Assembly (NCBI GenBank): GCA_030830285.1
Contig: JAURNF010000143.1
Span: 1-11,666 of the forward strand
Source: Candidatus Kapaibacterium sp.
GTDB lineage: Bacteria > Bacteroidota > Ignavibacteria > Kapaibacteriales > Kapaibacteriaceae
Length of the DNA stretch: 11,666 bases
Reading direction: 5' to 3'
Below, piece after piece: positions 7,397-11,666 of the stretch (positions within the stretch are counted from its first letter, which is position 1; every line of letters starts with the position of its first letter). Both the position numbers and the translations under genes were made by a program. The notes below the pieces were generated by a model. It was not told where the DNA came from. It made no database searches and saw only the letters and a list, made by a program, of their open reading frames with translations.

Positions 7397-8107
7397 GTGT
7401 GTTATACGGTTTCCATCTTTGCACAAACGCATGCGATTGAGACCGACACGGGTGCACTGTTTGAGCATCCAGAAGACTACGAACCGTATTATCACGTCTC
7501 TGGCTTTGCACATCCGCAACTGCCATTGATTACCAATGCAGCTTCGGAGACGATTCAGCTCTGCTCATGGGGACTCATCCCTCGGTGGACGAAGGATGAC
7601 GAGGGGGCGAAGAAGATCCAGGCAATGACGTTAAATGCCCGTCGTGAGACGGTGTTTGAAAAGCCATCGTTTCGTGATGCAATTGTCAAACGCAGAGCGC
7701 TCCTACCTGTGAACGGCTTTGTAGAATGGCGGCACGAGGGAACGATCAAGCAGCCACACTACGTTCGGATGCAGGGTAAGGATCTCTTCACGCTGGGGTG
7801 CGTGTGGGAGGACTGGACACATCCGGAGAGCGGCGAACTTCACCGAACGTTCTCCATCGTAACCACGGATGCCAACCTGTTGATGTCACATGTGCACAAT
7901 GCGAAACAGCGCATGCCGATTGTGATTCTACCGCAGGACCGAGAACAGTGGTTGCATGCTGATGATCGAGAGTTCCTTGAACCACTGATGCGCCCGTTGG
8001 AAGAGGGATTGCTTGCTGCATTCCCAATTACACGTGAAGTGTCGCGGATCAAGATCAATACAAGGGAATTGGAATTGTTAGAACCTGTAGGCGACACACT
8101 CACGTGA
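7397..8107 (+). CDS. SOS response-associated peptidase family (SRAP; YedK/HMCES-like) abasic-site protein
   Basis: 236 residues. The GTG at 7397, four bases after nuoL, is chosen because it places Cys2 right behind the initiator Met; that Cys must be N-terminal to form the thiazolidine crosslink with abasic sites in single-stranded DNA. Other SRAP marks are LCSWGLIPRW (55-64), TLNARRETV (Asn80, Arg82), the active-site Glu110 in NGFVEWR, and His167 in SHVHNAKQRMPIVIL, which carries the extended HNxxxRMP form. Known members shield or process abasic sites at stalled forks. The TGA overlaps the next GTG (GTGA). No LexA-type box was recognised upstream, and transcription most likely comes from further up the operon. 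Family call is firm. Confidence 0.93.
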   Translation: MCYTVSIFAQTHAIETDTGALFEHPEDYEPYYHVSGFAHPQLPLITNAASETIQLCSWGLIPRWTKDDEGAKKIQAMTLNARRETVFEKPSFRDAIVKRRALLPVNGFVEWRHEGTIKQPHYVRMQGKDLFTLGCVWEDWTHPESGELHRTFSIVTTDANLLMSHVHNAKQRMPIVILPQDREQWLHADDREFLEPLMRPLEEGLLAAFPITREVSRIKINTRELELLEPVGDTLT

Positions 8108-8577
8108 TAGTCAGTTTCGTTCTTGCGGCACTTCTCGCAACATCTGTTCCAGATGTGACGCTTGCCGATGTTGAACGTCGCTTTGCTCATGGTTCAGATA
8201 CCGTATTCGTCGTGAACTTCTGGGCCACATGGTGTCGTCCGTGTGTGACAGAACTTCCAGCCTTCGACCATCTCGCACGTACGTCTGGGTCTTACTCGCG
8301 TCCAATCAAGGTGGTATTGGTGAGTCTCGATGCTGCGAGTGATCGGAGCACGAAACTCGAACCGTTCATTCGCAAGCGTGGAATGTCGTGCGAGGTTGTG
8401 CGACTCAATGAGTCGAAACCTCATCTGTGGATCGATCGTGTCGATCCCACATGGCAAGGATCGATCCCCGCAACGTGGATTGTATCACGCGACCAACGAG
8501 TGCTGTATGAGCGCGAGTTCACACAGCAAGAACTACATGACACTCTGACGCAGTTTCTCAAATCATCACCTCGGTGA
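8104..8577 (+). CDS. TlpA/thioredoxin-like exported thiol-disulfide protein
   Basis: 157 residues from a GTG that overlaps the previous stop (GTGA). The first ~14 residues (IVSFVLAALLATS) look like a very short signal peptide or anchor, so the protein probably acts in the periplasm. The thioredoxin core is clear: VFVVNFWATWCRPC with the active-site pair Cys44/Cys47, and SIPATWIV with the cis-proline at Pro122. The CRPC centre is a variant of the common CxPC of TlpA/ResA-type reductases. Likely role: reduction of disulfides in envelope proteins, for example in cytochrome c maturation, but no ccm gene is nearby and the partner is unknown. The next gene, four bases on, is also an exported thioredoxin-fold protein. 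Confidence 0.85.
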   Translation: MIVSFVLAALLATSVPDVTLADVERRFAHGSDTVFVVNFWATWCRPCVTELPAFDHLARTSGSYSRPIKVVLVSLDAASDRSTKLEPFIRKRGMSCEVVRLNESKPHLWIDRVDPTWQGSIPATWIVSRDQRVLYEREFTQQELHDTLTQFLKSSPR

Positions 8578-8581
8578 GAAC

Positions 8582-9217
8582 ATGATTACACGAATCGGAC
8601 GATTGTTTGCAGTGGCAATGCTCGCGCTGCTGACATGTGGCACGATGGTTGCCCAGAACCCTATGGCGCCGGAAGGTGTCAAGGTTGGTGACAATGCACC
8701 TGACTTCGTGCTGAAGAATATTGATGGCACGGTGGTTGGACCTCGCACGTACTCCGCGGCGAAGGGTTTAATCCTTGTGTTTACATGCAATCACTGTCCG
8801 TATAGCGTGAAGTATGAAGATCGCATCATCGCTCTTCACAAGGAATTCGCTGCAAAGGGATTCCCGGTGATCGCTGTTAACCCGAATGATTCCATCGTAT
8901 CGCCTGAAGATTCGTATTCCAAGATGCAGAAGCGCGCAGCCGACAAAGCGTTTCCGTTCGCGTATCTCTACGACGAAACGCAGGTTGTTGCGCAACGCTA
9001 TGGCGCTCGACGCACACCACACGTCTTCGTCTTGCTGCGAACACGTATTGGGTGGACAGTAGAATACATTGGTGCAATTGATGATAACGCAGACAATGCT
9101 GCAGACGCAACGCAGTTCTTCGTTGCTGATGCAGTCAACGCCCTGTTAAAGGGTACAAAGCCCGCACAAGCCACAACCAAGGCAATCGGGTGCACAATCA
9201 AGTGGAAGAAGGGATAA
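8582..9217 (+). CDS. Exported thioredoxin/AhpC-TSA-fold redoxin with CNHC centre
   Basis: 211 residues. A Sec signal peptide is visible (basic ITRIGR, hydrophobic core, likely cut after MVA at residue 24). The Cys at 19 does not sit in a good lipobox. The redoxin fold follows: VGDNAPDFVLKNIDG, then ILVFTCNHCPYSVKYEDRI with Cys69/Cys72, NPNDS, and the cis-Pro146 in RRTPHVFV. A third Cys, in the C-terminal block IGCTIKW (Cys204), is a standard mark of this poorly characterised thioredoxin-like family of Bacteroidota and relatives. The family resembles peroxiredoxins and TlpA; no enzyme activity is assigned. It sits four bases behind the TlpA-like gene, so the two may form a redox pair. A weak GGTGAG lies just before the ATG. 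Confidence 0.85.
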   Translation: MITRIGRLFAVAMLALLTCGTMVAQNPMAPEGVKVGDNAPDFVLKNIDGTVVGPRTYSAAKGLILVFTCNHCPYSVKYEDRIIALHKEFAAKGFPVIAVNPNDSIVSPEDSYSKMQKRAADKAFPFAYLYDETQVVAQRYGARRTPHVFVLLRTRIGWTVEYIGAIDDNADNAADATQFFVADAVNALLKGTKPAQATTKAIGCTIKWKKG

Positions 9218-9227
9218 TCCTACACGT

Positions 9228-10142
9228 ATGAATAATCGACGCAGAGGCGGCGATGATCGCCAGCCTCTAACAAACGAATCACGATTTGATCGCAACCCAC
9301 GTGGTGGCCGCGGCGGCAAGCCAGGCCCACGTCGCGACGGACCTCGTCCGGATGGTCCGCCTCGCGGCCCACGCCACGACGGACCACCTCGCGGCCCGCG
9401 CCGTGAATTCGATGACGAACGCCAACCACTAACGAACGAGAGTTCATTCGTCCGTGAACGTCGCGACGATCGTGGAGGTCCCCGCAGTGGTGGTCCTTCA
9501 CGTGGTCCACGCCGCGACGATCGTGGTGGCCCACGCAGTGGTGGACCATCACGTGGTCCACGCCGTGATGATCGCCGCGATGATCGCGCCCCGCGCAGTG
9601 GCGGACCTGGGTATGGTCCACGCCGTGATGATCGCCGAGACGACCGTCGTGACGACCGTCGTGATGATCGCGGTCCACGCCGCGACGATCGTGGTGGCCC
9701 ACGCAGCGGAGGTCCTTCACGTGGTCCTCGTCGTGATGATCGCCGTGGTGCACCGCAGCATAGCGGTGGACCTTCGCGCGGCCCACGTCGTGATGACCGT
9801 CGTGATGACCGTCGTGATGATCGCGCACCACGCGGTCCACGCCGTGATGATCGTCAGCCAATGAGCAATGAATCACCAGCTACACGCCCACGTCGCAGTG
9901 GTGGTGGTCCTCCCCGCGGTCCCCGCAGCGGTGGTCCTTCACGTGGACCACGAGGTGGCGGACAGCGAGGCGGCGGTGTGTACTCGGGTGGAAAGACCGG
10001 ACCACGCCGTTTCGATACGGAACCAAAACGCAGCAAGGTGTACACGTCAGAGATGTTCATCTACAAAGAAAATCTCGACGAAAAGAAACCTACTGAGCGG
10101 AAGATGCGTAGTCGCCGCAAGCGTCCATCGTCGGACGATTAA
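9228..10142 (+). CDS. Arg/Asp/Gly-rich low-complexity repeat protein of unknown function
   Basis: 304 residues, almost all predicted disordered, with no signal peptide and no known domain. Arg, Asp, Gly and Pro dominate. Six SGGP-xx-GPR units lie between residues 87 and 242 (five exact SGGPSRGPR, one SGGPGYGPR), joined by runs of RRDD. A separate motif, RQPLTNES, occurs at 11-18 and 65-72, and as RQPMSNES at 209-216. The last ~45 residues are less repetitive (KVYTSEMFIYKENLDEKKP, then RKMRSRRKRP). RGG/RD-rich tails in other proteins bind RNA or drive condensation; that role here is inference. The reading frame is supported because repeat copies differ at third positions while the amino acids stay the same. 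It starts 10 bases after the redoxin stop. Long open frames on the other strand and in +2 are by-products of the composition. Confidence 0.8.
   Translation: MNNRRRGGDDRQPLTNESRFDRNPRGGRGGKPGPRRDGPRPDGPPRGPRHDGPPRGPRREFDDERQPLTNESSFVRERRDDRGGPRSGGPSRGPRRDDRGGPRSGGPSRGPRRDDRRDDRAPRSGGPGYGPRRDDRRDDRRDDRRDDRGPRRDDRGGPRSGGPSRGPRRDDRRGAPQHSGGPSRGPRRDDRRDDRRDDRAPRGPRRDDRQPMSNESPATRPRRSGGGPPRGPRSGGPSRGPRGGGQRGGGVYSGGKTGPRRFDTEPKRSKVYTSEMFIYKENLDEKKPTERKMRSRRKRPSSDD
9621..9668 (+). repeat. 12-base tandem repeat encoding RRDD x4
   Basis: Four consecutive 12-base units, each encoding Arg-Arg-Asp-Asp, with CGC/CGT/CGA and GAT/GAC variation. A short in-frame tandem array of this type can gain or lose units without a frameshift. 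Confidence 0.8.
9786..9821 (+). repeat. 12-base tandem repeat encoding RRDD x3
   Basis: Three nearly identical 12-base units (CGTCGTGATGAC, the last ending GAT). They are more uniform than the array at 9621-9668, so this is the likelier place for recent slippage. Confidence 0.8.
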
Positions 10143-10177
10143 GAAACCGATCTCACATTCATTTCTGGGATGAATCC

Positions 10178-11044
10178 ATGCGTTACTTGCTCGTAGTTCT
10201 CGCACTGTGCGGCACACTTGGTGTTGTATCAGCACAGAAGTCTGATCGTGCATCGTCAGCTAAGGACGATAGTCTGTTTACTGACATGTCCTTTGATTTG
10301 GGCGAGCGTTCGCCATCAGTGAATCTGTGGTATGGCGGAGCAACAAGTTCGCGTGATGGTGCTGGCACAATTGCACCGAATGCGATGTATGGCGTGTCCC
10401 TCGGTATGGAGCGCGAGCGTGCATGGCGCAATACAGACAACATCATCGTGCACAACGGTACTGCGCTCTACTTCGCGTATGGTCCGCATGCAACAGGCAA
10501 AACAACAGCATCAACAACGATCGATCTGATGCGCTTCGGATTCTTGGATGAAACAGGGTACGGCTATCGCCTCGGTGATAACAGCAACATTTCGTTCCTC
10601 GTTGGACAAAGCTCGTTGTCGTGGACGAGCATTTCATCAGTCGCACTTCCATTGAATGAGCCAGGTCAGGCTCAAGCAATTCGTGACTTCGAGGGTGCTC
10701 TGCGCTTCAGCGAAACCATGCGTCCAACACTCGCATGGCGTATCGCGTCGCCAGTAAGCTTGCGTGTTGGATATGAGTGGACGCAAGTCTATCCACGCCA
10801 CATGTTTTGGTACTGGGCGCTTAGCAGCGGTATCGAGGGTATTGCCGACGCAGCAGCTTCATGGTTCGCGCGCGAAATCGGTAAGTCATCACCAGCTGCA
10901 ATGCCGATCATGTACTTCTTGTTGCGCACGGGTGTGGCTACTGGCTTCAAGGCCTTGCGCATGAATCAAATGAACTGGCCATTCGAAACGGCTGCACCGA
11001 TGAACGTGCAGATCTGGAACGTCGGCGCATCGATCCACTTTTAA
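10178..11044 (+). CDS. Hypothetical exported protein, probable outer-membrane beta-barrel
   Basis: 288 residues; I do not recognise the family. A clear Sec signal peptide (RYLLVVLALCGTLGVVSA, cut likely after residue 19) is followed by alternating polar/hydrophobic stretches such as SVNLWYGGA, GTALYFAYG and VSLRVGYEWTQVY. The sequence ends NVGASIHF, with the C-terminal Phe usual for outer-membrane barrels inserted by BamA. A more helical, hydrophobic part (about 215-260, WALSSGIEGIADAAASWF and MPIMYFLLRTG) is unusual for a simple barrel. GPHATGKT (102-109) fits the P-loop pattern but is probably chance in an exported protein. A 35-base gap, the largest in the plus-strand run, precedes it and holds no promoter box I can identify. 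lysA follows after 14 bases. Confidence 0.75.
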   Translation: MRYLLVVLALCGTLGVVSAQKSDRASSAKDDSLFTDMSFDLGERSPSVNLWYGGATSSRDGAGTIAPNAMYGVSLGMERERAWRNTDNIIVHNGTALYFAYGPHATGKTTASTTIDLMRFGFLDETGYGYRLGDNSNISFLVGQSSLSWTSISSVALPLNEPGQAQAIRDFEGALRFSETMRPTLAWRIASPVSLRVGYEWTQVYPRHMFWYWALSSGIEGIADAAASWFAREIGKSSPAAMPIMYFLLRTGVATGFKALRMNQMNWPFETAAPMNVQIWNVGASIHF

Positions 11045-11058
11045 GAAAGACGACGACC

Positions 11059-11666
11059 GTGAGTTTGCAGACACCGGCCACGATTGGTGGCGTAGCGATT
11101 GAAGATATCCTCGCGCTTGATGGCGCGCCAGTCTATGTCTACGACTCGGCCATCATCAAACGTCAGGTTGATCGCCTACGTTCGGCGTTTGCAGGCTTCG
11201 AGCATCGCATCATGTATGCGTGCAAGGCGTTGTCCAACATTGCTGTTCTTCGCTTGATGAAGCAGTTCGGTGTTGGACTCGACACGGTGTCGATTCAAGA
11301 AGTAGAACTTGGTTTGCACGCCGGGTTCACACCCGACGAAATCCTCTTCACGCCCAATATGGTGTCGTTCGAGGAGTTGAAGAGAGCAGTAGACTACGGC
11401 GTGCACATTAACATCGATACGATTTCGGTGCTTGAGCAGTTTGGACATGAGTTTGGTGGACGTGTTCCGGTGTGCCTACGCATCAACCCGCATATCATGG
11501 CGGGTGGCAACGAGCGCATCAGCACGGGCCATATTGATTCGAAGTTCGGCATCTCGATTCACCAGATGCGTCACGTGCAGCGCGTTGTTGCAACGCATGG
11601 AATTCACGTGAACGGACTCCACATGCACACCGGTAGCGACATTCTCGATCCCGATGTGTTCCTGCA
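11059..11666 (+). CDS. lysA: Diaminopimelate decarboxylase (3' end beyond the window)
   Basis: The frame opens at GTG 11059, 14 bases after the previous stop, and runs off the window; 202 residues are visible of about 400 expected. LysA removes CO2 from meso-diaminopimelate to give L-lysine, using pyridoxal phosphate. Marks of the fold-III PLP decarboxylase are PVYVYD (25-29 region), YACKALSN with the PLP Lys56, GVGLDTVSIQEVELGLHAG, ILFTPNMVS, CLRINPH, SKFGIS, and GLHMHTGSDILD (187-197). The HMHTGSDIL form is typical of LysA from Bacteroidota and relatives. No in-frame ATG lies near the start; TTG at 11065 is the only close alternative. Enzyme call is firm, the exact start moderately so. Confidence 0.93.
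   Translation, partial: MSLQTPATIGGVAIEDILALDGAPVYVYDSAIIKRQVDRLRSAFAGFEHRIMYACKALSNIAVLRLMKQFGVGLDTVSIQEVELGLHAGFTPDEILFTPNMVSFEELKRAVDYGVHINIDTISVLEQFGHEFGGRVPVCLRINPHIMAGGNERISTGHIDSKFGISIHQMRHVQRVVATHGIHVNGLHMHTGSDILDPDVFL

Larger units (their letters stand above)
9486..9953 (+). repeat. Degenerate coding repeat, six SGGP-xx-GPR units
   Basis: Six 27-base units encoding SGGPSRGPR (one reads SGGPGYGPR) start at residues 87, 104, 124, 160, 179 and 234 of the repeat protein. The copies are not identical in DNA: Ser is AGT or AGC, Gly GGT, GGC or GGA, Pro CCT or CCA. The array is therefore old and maintained at protein level rather than a fresh slippage product. Confidence 0.8.

Noticed and set aside
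9454..9864. Plus-strand alternative frame of 136 codons inside the repeat gene, rich in Val, Ala and His.
   Set aside because: By-product of the repeated codons in a shifted frame. It has no start context and no domain.
9220..9876. Long minus-strand frame (about 218 codons) rich in His, Asp and Gly, antisense to the repeat protein.
   Set aside because: It mirrors the CGT/GAT/GGT repeats read backwards (ATC-ACG-type codons give Asp/His/Arg). The plus frame has synonymous variation, a sensible start and close operon spacing.
10157..10175. Inverted repeat ATTCAT/ATGAAT with a 7-base loop in the gap before the exported-protein gene.
   Set aside because: The stem is only six mostly A-T pairs, with no T tract, and it ends two bases before the start codon. 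It is too weak for a terminator and is unsupported as a regulatory hairpin.
10481..10504. GPHATGKT in the exported protein fits the Walker A (P-loop) pattern.
   Set aside because: The protein has a signal peptide and beta-rich sequence, with no Walker B or NTPase fold. The surrounding strand pattern makes a chance match far more likely.

Overview
The window (11,666 bases, GC-rich but moderate, roughly mid-50s percent by eye) is ordinary-looking, gene-dense bacterial chromosome. No mobile element, phage gene, CRISPR array, tRNA or rRNA was seen. Several traits point to the Bacteroidota/Chlorobi (FCB) group. Both genes of the only divergent pair have a TAnnTTTG-type -7 box just upstream. Shine-Dalgarno sequences are mostly missing. 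The lysA, ClpS and TPR-lipoprotein sequences look like those of that group. A Kapabacteria- or Ignavibacteria-like lineage is my best guess, but this is inference from protein flavour, not from a marker gene.

Layout. Positions 1-3422 (+) hold the 3' part of an M61-family aminopeptidase with a PDZ domain. It overlaps by GTGA a large TPR lipoprotein that may be related to the type IX secretion/gliding protein SprE/PorW. Convergent to it, on the minus strand, is clpS (3437-3742), the N-end-rule adaptor of the Clp protease. A 60-base divergent promoter region (3743-3802) then starts a run of eight co-directional plus-strand genes with gaps of only -4 to +35 bases: a CADD-like protein (3803), a class II glutamine amidotransferase (4529), full-length nuoL (5434), an SRAP/HMCES-type abasic-site protein (7397), two exported thioredoxin-fold proteins (8104 and 8582), an Arg/Asp/Gly-rich repeat protein (9228), a probable outer-membrane protein (10178) and the 5' part of lysA (11059, runs off the end). 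Three junctions on the plus strand are ATGA or GTGA overlaps, so translation is probably coupled there.

The genes do not form one pathway. The run mixes folate-precursor synthesis, respiration, DNA protection, envelope redox and lysine/peptidoglycan synthesis. The most notable gene is the CADD homologue. In Chlamydia this family makes p-aminobenzoate by destroying one of its own tyrosines. Every residue I recall as needed (the sacrificed Tyr, the second Tyr, the amine-donor Lys and six metal ligands) is present here at a constant offset of four. Next in interest are the repeat protein, with three copies of an RQP-[LM]-[TS]-NES motif that are kept at protein level while their codons differ, and the nuoL that stands apart from any other nuo gene and overlaps an amidotransferase gene.
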